From Streptomyces pristinaespiralis (GTDB taxonomy: Bacteria > Actinomycetota > Actinomycetes > Streptomycetales > Streptomycetaceae), in contig NZ_CP011340.1 in the NCBI RefSeq assembly GCF_001278075.1, forward strand, positions 1,116,001-1,180,000: a stretch of DNA of 64,000 bases, given 5' to 3'. Positions 21,089 to 28,543 of the stretch are shown here, in pieces. A model generated the notes under the pieces. It worked only from the letters and a program-made list of their open reading frames with translations. It made no database searches and had not been told where the DNA came from. The position numbers were made by a program, and so were the translations under genes. Numbering within the stretch: position 1 is the first letter of the stretch; every line of letters begins with the position of its first letter.

Positions 21089-21856
21089 ATGACGAACACA
21101 GCACTCTTCTCCACACCCACCGACGTGCGCTCCGACCTGTCCGGCGACCGGCCCGGCGCCTCCCGGCCCGGCTCGTCACCACGGTTCCGTGATCTCGGCC
21201 GGCTGATGGCCCTGATGACCGGCGACGAGAAGCACGGCCCCGCCGCCACCTCCACGCTCGACGCCCTCTGGGTGCTCTACGACCGTGTACTGCGCGTGAC
21301 ACCGGCGAGCGCCGACGCGCCGGAGCGTGACCGGTTCCTGCTGTCCAAGGGGCACGGACCGATGGCGTACTACGCCGTACTCGCCGCAAAGGGATTCTTC
21401 CCCGAGGAGTGGCTGGCGGGCTTCGGCTCGTACGACTCCCCGCTCGGTCACCACCCCGACCGGGTCCTGGTGCCCGGGGTCGAGATCGGCAGCGGCTCCC
21501 TCGGCCACGGTCTGCCGCTGGCCGTCGGCACCGCCCTGGGGCTGCGGGCCCAGGGGCTCACCGACTCCCGGATCTGGGTCCTGATCGGTGACGCGGAGCT
21601 GGACGAGGGCAGCAACCACGAGGCCATCGCCTACGCCGGTCCCGCCGGGCTCGAGCAGCTGCACACGCTCGTCGTGGACAACGCGTCCGCCACCCACGGC
21701 TGGCCCGGCGGCATCGCCTCCCGGTTCGAGGCGGCCGGCTGGTCGGCGCAGACGGTCGACGGCAGGGACCACGAGGCGCTGTACGCCGCGTTCACGGCTC
21801 CGCACCCGGGGCGGCCACGGGCCGTCGTCGCCCGCGTCGAGCCCAAGAACGCCTGA
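21089..21856 (+). CDS. Transketolase, N-terminal (ThDP pyrophosphate-binding) subunit
   Basis: The product has 255 residues and is the half of a two-gene transketolase that holds the thiamine diphosphate pyrophosphate site. Visible features are LSKGHGPMAYYAVLA, GSLGHGLPLAVGTALG and the metal/ThDP motif GDAELDEGSNHEA (GDxxxxEGxxxEA). It would move two-carbon units between sugar phosphates together with the next gene. ATG 21089 is preferred over GTG 21080. Its partner starts 35 bp downstream. The SoxR-like box just upstream suggests redox control. Split transketolases often serve special pathways, so a dedicated role cannot be excluded. Confidence 0.88.
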   Translation: MTNTALFSTPTDVRSDLSGDRPGASRPGSSPRFRDLGRLMALMTGDEKHGPAATSTLDALWVLYDRVLRVTPASADAPERDRFLLSKGHGPMAYYAVLAAKGFFPEEWLAGFGSYDSPLGHHPDRVLVPGVEIGSGSLGHGLPLAVGTALGLRAQGLTDSRIWVLIGDAELDEGSNHEAIAYAGPAGLEQLHTLVVDNASATHGWPGGIASRFEAAGWSAQTVDGRDHEALYAAFTAPHPGRPRAVVARVEPKNA

Positions 21857-21891
21857 GCACCCGTTCATCACCGAGAGGGGATTTCTCCACC

Positions 21892-22812
21892 ATGGACACG
21901 ATGCGTGACCGCTTCATCGCCACCACCTCCCGCCTGCTGGACGAGGAGCCGCGGACGGCTCTCGTCCTCGCGGAGATCAGCGCCGCCGGCTTCGAGCAGG
22001 CGCAGCGCCGCCACCCGGACCGGGTGATCAACGTCGGCATCCGCGAGCAGCTGCTGATCGGCGCCGGTGGCGGCATCGCCCTCAGCGGGATGCGGCCGAT
22101 CATGCACACCTTCGCGAGCTTTCTCGTCGAGCGGCCCTTCGAACAGGTGAAGCTCGACTTCGGTCATCAGAACACCGGCGGGGTGCTGGTGAGCGCCGGT
22201 GCCTCGTACGACTGGCCGGCCGGGGGCTTCACCCATATGTCGCCGGGGGACGTCGCCCTGCTGGACACCCTCGACGGCTGGACGGTCCATGTGCCGGGTC
22301 ACCCGGACGAGGCCGAGGCGCTGCTCCGGCACGCGGTCGCCGGCGACGACCGGGTGTATGTGCGTCTGTCGCAGCAGAGCAACTCCGAGGCCCGCCCGGT
22401 CACCGGTGACCGGTTCCTCACCCTTCGCGAGGGCCGGGGCCCGGCGGTGGTCGCGGTCGGCCCGATGCTGGACAACGTCCTCGCGGCGACCGAAGGGCTC
22501 GATGTGAGCGTGCTGTACGCGACGACCGTGCGCCCCTTCGACCGGGAAGCGGTCCGGGCGGCGGCCGGCGGCCGGGGGGACGTGGTGATCGTCGAGCCGT
22601 ATCTCGAGGGCACCTCGACCACGGCCGCGAACGACGCCCTGTCCGACGTCCCGCACCGGGTGCTGGGCCTCGGTGTGGCGCGGCGGGAGCTGCGCCGGTA
22701 CGGCACCATCGACGAGCACCTCGCCGCGCACGGACTGGACCCGGTGTCCCTCAGGGCCCGTATCTCGGCCTTCGCCGAGCAGGGGGCCCGGGGCGCTCAC
22801 CGCCGCAGCTGA
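21892..22812 (+). CDS. Transketolase, C-terminal (pyrimidine-binding) subunit
   Basis: The product has 306 residues and is the second half of the split enzyme, holding the pyrimidine-binding and C-terminal domains. It keeps RVINVGIREQLLIGAGGGIAL, which contains the catalytic glutamate that activates the thiazolium ring, and HTFASFLVERPFEQVKLDFG, as in the DXS/transketolase family. ATG 21892 follows GAGAGGGGA. It is co-transcribed with the N-terminal subunit. Its 3' end overlaps the convergent L,D-transpeptidase-like gene by 16 bp. Confidence 0.88.
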   Translation: MDTMRDRFIATTSRLLDEEPRTALVLAEISAAGFEQAQRRHPDRVINVGIREQLLIGAGGGIALSGMRPIMHTFASFLVERPFEQVKLDFGHQNTGGVLVSAGASYDWPAGGFTHMSPGDVALLDTLDGWTVHVPGHPDEAEALLRHAVAGDDRVYVRLSQQSNSEARPVTGDRFLTLREGRGPAVVAVGPMLDNVLAATEGLDVSVLYATTVRPFDREAVRAAAGGRGDVVIVEPYLEGTSTTAANDALSDVPHRVLGLGVARRELRRYGTIDEHLAAHGLDPVSLRARISAFAEQGARGAHRRS

Positions 22813-23543
22813 GGAGCGGGCCCCATGACGATCACCGGGTGCTTGGCCGGGTCGAGGGCGCGCAGCAGCCGGCGCATGTGGTCCTCCTGGAACGAGATGC
22901 AGGCCTGGGTCGGGCCTTCGTGGTCCACGTGGATCCACACACCGCTGCCCTTCTCCAGACCGAGCGGCCGCTCCTTGTCCAGCGGACTGGTCCCCGGGAC
23001 GCGGTTGTAGTCGATGGCGATCACGTAGTCGAAGGAGCCTTCGAGGGGCTCACCGAGGAAGCCGGTCCCCGGGGCGACGAACTCCTCGTCCTGGTCGTAC
23101 GGGAGCCGGGTGCCGGGGTCGGGTGAACGCCCGCCGGCGTCGCCGAGTCCGAAGACCCCGACGGGAGTACGCAGATCGCCCGCGTGGTGGTCGTTCGTCC
23201 AGCCGCGCAGGGCGTTGTGCGCGGGCCAGGGTCCGGCGACGGGCCGCCAGGAACCGCGGGCGTCGCGCTCGTAGAGCACGCCCTGCGCGGTGTTGGTGTC
23301 CGCCGTCCGGCCGGCCACCACCAGCGCCTGACGGGTGCCGCCGGGGATCCTTGAGCGGAAGTCGGGTCCCAGGCCGGGGATCTGACGGACCGGCAGCGCC
23401 TGTGGTCCGGAGGCGGGCCGTGGTGCGGGGCTCTTCGCGCCGGCAGCCGGCGCGGGTGGTGCTGCGTCGGTGCAGCCGGTGAGCAGCAGCGCTGCGCAGA
23501 CCGTCGCGGCCAGCGCGCTCCCGGCGCTCTTGATGACGGGCAT
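22797..23543 (-). CDS. L,D-transpeptidase-like (YkuD-fold) lipoprotein
   Basis: The product has 248 residues. The N-terminus has a signal sequence with lipobox LLTGC, so it is anchored outside the membrane. The C-terminal half resembles the L,D-transpeptidase catalytic fold: GVWIHVDHEGPTQACISF carries the His and the likely nucleophile Cys of the HxxxxG...GC-type motif, though the residues before the Cys (TQA) differ from the usual SHG. It could cross-link or modify peptidoglycan stem peptides. It is a single gene; ATG 23543 has GGGAGGA upstream. Confidence 0.7.
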   Translation of the reverse strand: MPVIKSAGSALAATVCAALLLTGCTDAAPPAPAAGAKSPAPRPASGPQALPVRQIPGLGPDFRSRIPGGTRQALVVAGRTADTNTAQGVLYERDARGSWRPVAGPWPAHNALRGWTNDHHAGDLRTPVGVFGLGDAGGRSPDPGTRLPYDQDEEFVAPGTGFLGEPLEGSFDYVIAIDYNRVPGTSPLDKERPLGLEKGSGVWIHVDHEGPTQACISFQEDHMRRLLRALDPAKHPVIVMGPAPQLRR

Positions 23544-23785
23544 GGGCGGGGTCCTCCCGGCGTCGTGGAACGGCGGGCCATCCGTACCCGGTCACCGGCA
23601 GAAGGCGGTTGCCCGGGGCGCCCGCTCACCCGACCGGGGCACCGGTTGCGCGTCCATCCGGCCCGCAACGCCCACCACACTTCGCGCTCATTGCTCAGCG
23701 CCCACGCCCGGAACACGGCCCCGGCGCCCCGTCGGTGACCACGGAACCCTTGACGCGGGCCCGCGGGAGAGGGCTCAGGCCGTCG

Positions 23786-24256
23786 CTACGCCCATGCGAT
23801 CTGGAACCGCTTCTCAGCACTTCGGACGTCGACGAGATCGAACCCACCGTCGTGGCGCACGATGTGCTGGATGTCCTCCGAGGCGGTGTCGCGGACGAAG
23901 CCGGCCCATCCCCGCGTGGACGCGTGCCGAAGGAGCCAGTCGACGACCTCCATGACCACCCCGAACTCGTCCTCGTGGACGCAGGTCCGGACGGTCAGGG
24001 CCCATGGAACACCGCCGTCGCCGCCGGGCCGGTCCACAGCGGGCACCAACAGGGAGACGTCCGCCCCGTCGAACGCATGACTCGCCGAACCTCCGGCGAA
24101 GACCTGCCAGGGGTACCCCCAGGTCTTCCAGTCGGCAGAGCTCGGCGCCGACGGCATCTCAGCCTGCCCCAGGAGCCACCGGACCTCCTGGAGCGCAGGC
24201 TCGGAGAGGTCCGGCGACAGGTCCACCGCCAGGTACAGGTCGTAGTAGTCGCTCAC
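23786..24256 (-). CDS. Conserved hypothetical protein
   Basis: The product has 156 residues, is acidic and Trp-rich, and has no signal peptide or membrane segment (MSDYYDLYLAVDLSPDLSEP...). I do not recognise the family by motif; it resembles small Streptomyces cytoplasmic proteins of unknown role. It starts at GTG 24256 with only a weak upstream GAGG. It is transcribed away from the STAND NTPase gene and shares a 211-bp intergenic region with it. Confidence 0.6.
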   Translation of the reverse strand: MSDYYDLYLAVDLSPDLSEPALQEVRWLLGQAEMPSAPSSADWKTWGYPWQVFAGGSASHAFDGADVSLLVPAVDRPGGDGGVPWALTVRTCVHEDEFGVVMEVVDWLLRHASTRGWAGFVRDTASEDIQHIVRHDGGFDLVDVRSAEKRFQIAWA

Positions 24257-24467
24257 GCCTCGAGCCTAGCTTTCGGCCCGGCGCGGGACCGGTGGCAGTG
24301 GGCAACGTCGCGCACGGTGCCGCCGGGGCGGGCGTCGGTGGTCCGCCACAACGCCGTTCACGCGGGATCACCGCCCGACACCGTGAGTCTCCCTTCCGAC
24401 TTCCCTGTCTCCCCGCGCCGACTTCCCTGGCTCCCCGGGACTGGGGCAATCTGGGGAAGGGGTGGTC

Positions 24468-27227
24468 ATGAGCCGACGTCGACCGTCACGGCAGGAACTG
24501 AACAGGACCCACACGCGTACCGGATTCATCGGGCGTCACGCGGAGCGTCAGTCCTTCTACTCCAACCTGTGCTCCGAACCGGAGGATGCGTCCTACCTGT
24601 TCCACGTGCACGGGGTGGCGGGGGTCGGTAAGTCGTCGCTGATACGCCACTGGGAGGGAACCGCCCGAGCCGCCGGTGCGCTGACGGCGGTGGTGAACGA
24701 GGACGCCATCGGCCCCATCGAGGCCATGGAGTCCATCAGCGCGCAGTTGGCCCGGCAGGGGCAGGCCCTGAGCAGATTCGAGATCGCTGCCGAGCGTTAC
24801 CGCAAGCAGCGGCACGAGGCCGAGGCCTCACTCGCACTGCCCACCGTGGACCGCGGAGACGAACCGGCGTCGACGTCGAGCAGGACGGCCGCACAGATCG
24901 GCCTCGGCGCCCTGAGTCTGGCACCCGTGATCGGCCCCGCCGCGGCCGCACTGGACGTCGACGCTCTGGCGCGTGGGGCGGACCGGATGCGAGCCGCCGT
25001 CAGCAGCCGGTTGCGCGACCACCACGACGCCGAACTCGTCCTGCAACCGTTACGGGTCCTGACGCCTGCTTTCGTCCAAGGGCTTGCGGAGGCGGCGGGC
25101 AAACACTCCTGGGTGGTGCTCTTCTTCGACACCTGGGAGCGCACGGAGCCTCTTCTCGACGCCTGGCTGCGCAGCTTCGTTCTGGACGACGGCCACGGTG
25201 AACTACCGGTGAACGTCATCGTGGTCGTCTCCGGGCAGGCCGCGCCTGCCGCCCGCGAGTGGGACGCGTACCGCGACCTGATCGTGGACGTACGGCTGGA
25301 GGTCTTCACGGAGGCGGAGGCCCGTGCTCTGCTCACGGCCCGAGGAGTGACGGACGAGGCGCTGGTGACCGCCGTCCTGCGCATGTCCGGACGGCTTCCC
25401 GTCCTTCTGGACACCTTGGCCCGGGCCCGGCCCTCGAGCCCGGACGCCGTGGACGACCCCGCGGACACCGCGGTCCAGCGCTTTCTCCACTGGGTGGTCG
25501 ACCCGCATCAGCGCGCCGCGATCCTCGCCTGCGCGCTCCCCCTTCAACTCAACGAGGACATCTACCGCACCGCGGCACCGCAAGAGGTGGCTGATCAGTA
25601 CGCGTGGCTGCGCGGTCTCCCCTTTGTGTCCGGCCGGGGAGGAAGCTGCCGCTACCACGAGGTGGTACGCGTCAGCATCCTCCGGCTCCAGCGCACCGGG
25701 TCCCCGCTCACATGGTCCGAACGCCACAACCACCTTGCCGACGCCCACGCCCGATGGCGCGCCGGCCTCGAGGAGAGACTCGCCCCCGCCGAGCGGTGGT
25801 CGGACAGCACCTGGCGCGAGCACCGGCTGAACGAGACCTACCACCTGCTCTGCGCCGACCCGACGCTCCTTGCGCCTGCGCTCGAAGAGGCGGTCGAGGC
25901 GTGCTCGGAGGACCTACCGACCGTGCGGCGGTGGGCCGATGTCCTGACGCGAGCCGGAACGGACGCCGACGCGAGTGCGCTCACCGCCTGGGGTCTACGC
26001 CTGCAGGATGCCACCAACCGCGAACCCGGCATCATGAACGCCCTCACGGAACTGCTCACGTCGGCCCCGCTGGGAGAGACCGCGAGAGCCCGTGCACACC
26101 AATTGCGCGGCCGCCGGTTCTTCCAGGCCGCTCACCCCGAACACGCTCTTGCGGAATTCACAGCAGCGCTCGTAGTGGACCCTGCCCTTGTGACGGCCAT
26201 CGCCGACCGGGGCACCGCCTGCGCATGGCTGGGACGATTCGAGGAGGCGATCGCCGATTTCGACCGCGCCGTCGATCTCAGCCCCGGCGACGCCTGGCTG
26301 ATCACCCGCCGCGGAGTCGTGCAGCGGCTGGCCGGCCGCTACGAGCAGGCCGTCACCAGCTTCGACCGCGCCATCGACATCGACCCCGGCGACGCCTGGG
26401 TCCTCGCCCACCGCGGGGTGGCACAGCGGCTGGCCGGCCGCTACGAGCAGGCCGTCACCGACCTCGACCAAGCCATTCGCCTCAACCCCCATTACGCCTG
26501 GGCCATCGCCAACCGCGGCGAAGTGCACCGCCTCGCCGGCCGTTACGACGACGCCGTCACCGACCTCGACCACTCCATCGAACTCGGACCTGAGGCGTGG
26601 GCCCTGACTTTCCGGGGCGAGGTGCAGCAACTGGCCGGGCGCCACTTCCGAACCGTCACCGACCCGGACGGCTCCGAGCAACTCGACCCCGACTACTCCT
26701 GGGCGTTCGCCAATCGAGGGGTGGTCCACCGGCTGGCCGGCCGCCACGAGCAGGCCGTCACCGACCTCGACCGCGCCATCGAACTCAATCCCCACTACGC
26801 CTGGGCCATCGCCAACCGAGGGGCCGCACACCGTCTGGCCGGCCGCCATGGGCCGGCACGCAGGGACATCGAACAGGCGCTCACGATCGACCCGGGGGTG
26901 GCAGAGTATCTGCTGCAGAAGGCGATGCTCGTCACCACCGTTGACGGAATCCGCGCCGCGACCGACATCTGGCGGTCCATAGGCGTCAGGGATGCCACCG
27001 ATGAGTACGGGGCGCTCGCGGTCTTCTTGGCTGCCCTGTCGGTGGGGACACCGCTTGAAGCGAACAACATGTTCCAACGGTTCATCGCCCGGGACGTCCA
27101 CTGCGACACCCTGCTCGACGCATTGCGATGCCTGCACGAACTCCGTGCCTCTCCCGGGGCGGACCGCAGTGGCATCGACCGCTACCGCAACGCACTCACG
27201 AACCGCCTCGCAGTGATGCGAAGGTGA
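24468..27227 (+). CDS. STAND-type NTPase with C-terminal TPR repeats
   Basis: The product has 919 residues. Walker A GVAGVGKSS is at 49-57 and Walker B VVLFFD at 216-221, after a short N-terminal stretch RTGFIGRHAERQSF that is typical of AAA_16/STAND proteins. A hydrophobic patch (about 143-162, GLGALSLAPVIGPAAAAL) interrupts the NTPase. Residues about 570-810 hold seven near-identical 34-residue TPR units with LAGRYEQAVTDLDRAI-like cores; the fifth is degenerate. ATG 24468 is preferred over GTG 24462 for spacing to GGGGAAGGGG. Such proteins oligomerise on ligand binding; many act in signalling, and some in anti-phage defence or programmed death. No separate effector domain is visible. It is a single-gene unit. 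Confidence 0.85.
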   Translation: MSRRRPSRQELNRTHTRTGFIGRHAERQSFYSNLCSEPEDASYLFHVHGVAGVGKSSLIRHWEGTARAAGALTAVVNEDAIGPIEAMESISAQLARQGQALSRFEIAAERYRKQRHEAEASLALPTVDRGDEPASTSSRTAAQIGLGALSLAPVIGPAAAALDVDALARGADRMRAAVSSRLRDHHDAELVLQPLRVLTPAFVQGLAEAAGKHSWVVLFFDTWERTEPLLDAWLRSFVLDDGHGELPVNVIVVVSGQAAPAAREWDAYRDLIVDVRLEVFTEAEARALLTARGVTDEALVTAVLRMSGRLPVLLDTLARARPSSPDAVDDPADTAVQRFLHWVVDPHQRAAILACALPLQLNEDIYRTAAPQEVADQYAWLRGLPFVSGRGGSCRYHEVVRVSILRLQRTGSPLTWSERHNHLADAHARWRAGLEERLAPAERWSDSTWREHRLNETYHLLCADPTLLAPALEEAVEACSEDLPTVRRWADVLTRAGTDADASALTAWGLRLQDATNREPGIMNALTELLTSAPLGETARARAHQLRGRRFFQAAHPEHALAEFTAALVVDPALVTAIADRGTACAWLGRFEEAIADFDRAVDLSPGDAWLITRRGVVQRLAGRYEQAVTSFDRAIDIDPGDAWVLAHRGVAQRLAGRYEQAVTDLDQAIRLNPHYAWAIANRGEVHRLAGRYDDAVTDLDHSIELGPEAWALTFRGEVQQLAGRHFRTVTDPDGSEQLDPDYSWAFANRGVVHRLAGRHEQAVTDLDRAIELNPHYAWAIANRGAAHRLAGRHGPARRDIEQALTIDPGVAEYLLQKAMLVTTVDGIRAATDIWRSIGVRDATDEYGALAVFLAALSVGTPLEANNMFQRFIARDVHCDTLLDALRCLHELRASPGADRSGIDRYRNALTNRLAVMRR

Positions 27228-27454
27228 CTCTTCCCGGTTCGGCGCACCACGGCCGCCGCTTCCCGGGGCGGCTCCAGGGCCACGGTCGGTCCCGGGTGGA
27301 GGTCGGCGCGTATCCGTAGCGGACCCGGGACCCCTTGAACCGGTGGAGCCGGGCGACGGTCCGCTCGGGGCACGGCGGACGCAGGGTGCGGCGCTGCCGG
27401 CACCCTCGCACAGGCAAGTTGTCTTTTCCGACGCACTGCGACGAGGATCGGTCC

Positions 27455-27982
27455 ATGCGCAGCAGCACCAGGATCCGCCTGATCGAGCCCACGGACGCCG
27501 CCCCGATCGCCGCCCATCGGGTGCGGGACTTCGAGGCTTTCAGGCCGTGGGAACCGGCCCAGCCGGCCGGCTTCTACACCCCGGAGGGCCAGGCGGAGCG
27601 GATCGACAGCCTCCTGGCCGGATACCGGGCCGGTACGGTCTGGCCGGGCGTGGTGCTCGCCGACGACCAGGTGATCGGACAGGTCACCGTCGGAGGCATC
27701 CTGCCGCAGCCGCACCTGCGCCGCGGCTCCGTCGGGTACTGGATCGCCGGCGTCGCACAGAATCAGGGGCACGCCGGACACGCCGTCGGGCTTGTGCTCC
27801 GGGTGATGGCGGACGAACTCGGGCTGCACCGCGCCGAGGCGTCCACCAATCTGGAGAATCTGCCGTCGCAGCGGGTGCTGCGCCGCAACGGGTTCAGCCC
27901 GTACGGCGTCGCGCACTCCTCGATCTTCCTCGACGGGAGCTGGCGGGACGGGCTGCTGTGGGAGCGGATCCTCGGCGATTGA
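27455..27982 (+). CDS. GNAT family N-acetyltransferase
   Basis: The product has 175 residues of the RimJ/RimL type: RIRLIEPTDAAPIAAHRVRDFEAFRPWEP opening, GYWIAGVAQNQGHAGHAVGLVL as the acetyl-CoA-binding beta4/alpha3 region, and QRVLRRNGFSPYG near the C-terminus. The acetyl-CoA loop reads QNQGHAGHA instead of the common RGxGxA form, which still fits. It is predicted to acetylate an amino group of a protein or small molecule. ATG 27455 has GAGGA upstream. It stands alone between the STAND gene and the YjbR gene. Confidence 0.82.
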   Translation: MRSSTRIRLIEPTDAAPIAAHRVRDFEAFRPWEPAQPAGFYTPEGQAERIDSLLAGYRAGTVWPGVVLADDQVIGQVTVGGILPQPHLRRGSVGYWIAGVAQNQGHAGHAVGLVLRVMADELGLHRAEASTNLENLPSQRVLRRNGFSPYGVAHSSIFLDGSWRDGLLWERILGD

Positions 27983-28051
27983 CGGATCGTCTCGGAACGA
28001 GTGCGCGTGAGAGCCCGCACCGAGGGGCGACCGGCCCCGGCCACCCCCCTC

Positions 28052-28417
28052 TCACGCCTGAGGCGGCGCCAACTCCGGGTGGGCGTCGAGCAGTTTGCGC
28101 GGGGCCGCCTGGCGCCACGAGTCGAGCAGGATCGCGTGCAGCTCCTCCTCGTCGTCCACCGCGTCGAGCCGCACCCGCAACCAGGCGTAGTGGTCGTCGT
28201 GGCCCTCGCGCAGGAAGAACTTGCCGGGCTCCGCGGCGATCAGCTCCGCGCGGTCCTCCTTCGGGCACTTCACGCCCATGACGCGGTCGTCGTCGGCGAG
28301 CGAGGCGAAGATCCGGCCGCGCGGCTCCAGCCGGAAGGTGGGCATGCCCCAGGCGAGCTTCTCGATCGCTCCCGGGAGCGCGAGCGCGATCCTGCGTACG
28401 TCGTCGGCTGTGGCCAT
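28052..28417 (-). CDS. MmcQ/YjbR family DNA-binding-fold protein
   Basis: The product has 121 residues with family features ALPGAIEKLAWGMPTFRLEPRGRIFASL and the C-terminal LHAILLDSWRQAAPRKLL. The YjbR fold is a double-wing cysteine-free fold of uncertain role, often annotated as DNA-binding. ATG 28417 (MATADDVRR) is preferred over the longer frame because the family starts there and GGTGGGGG lies upstream. It diverges from the truncated ThuA gene. Confidence 0.82.
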   Translation of the reverse strand: MATADDVRRIALALPGAIEKLAWGMPTFRLEPRGRIFASLADDDRVMGVKCPKEDRAELIAAEPGKFFLREGHDDHYAWLRVRLDAVDDEEELHAILLDSWRQAAPRKLLDAHPELAPPQA

Positions 28418-28485
28418 GCCCCCACCGTAAGCGCTGCCACCGACAGTGACCCAACTGCCGCGCCACACTGCACGCTTCCGACCCA

Positions 28486-28542
28486 TTGACCCCTCACGAA
28501 GGCTGAACCTACGCTGTCCGGCGTACTCAGAAAGCGCTTTCT
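28486..28542 (+). promoter_or_regulatory. Promoter with LacI-type operator upstream of the ThuA/sugar-dehydrogenase gene
   Basis: TTGACC (28486-28491) and TACGCT (28510-28515) are spaced 18 bp. The palindrome AGAAAGCGCTTTCT (28529-28542) lies about where transcription would begin or just after, a position suited to repression. The same 14 bp recur at 35654-35667 next to the LacI gene. Coding sequence resumes immediately after the operator with no ribosome binding site. Confidence 0.65.
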
Positions 28543-28543
28543 A

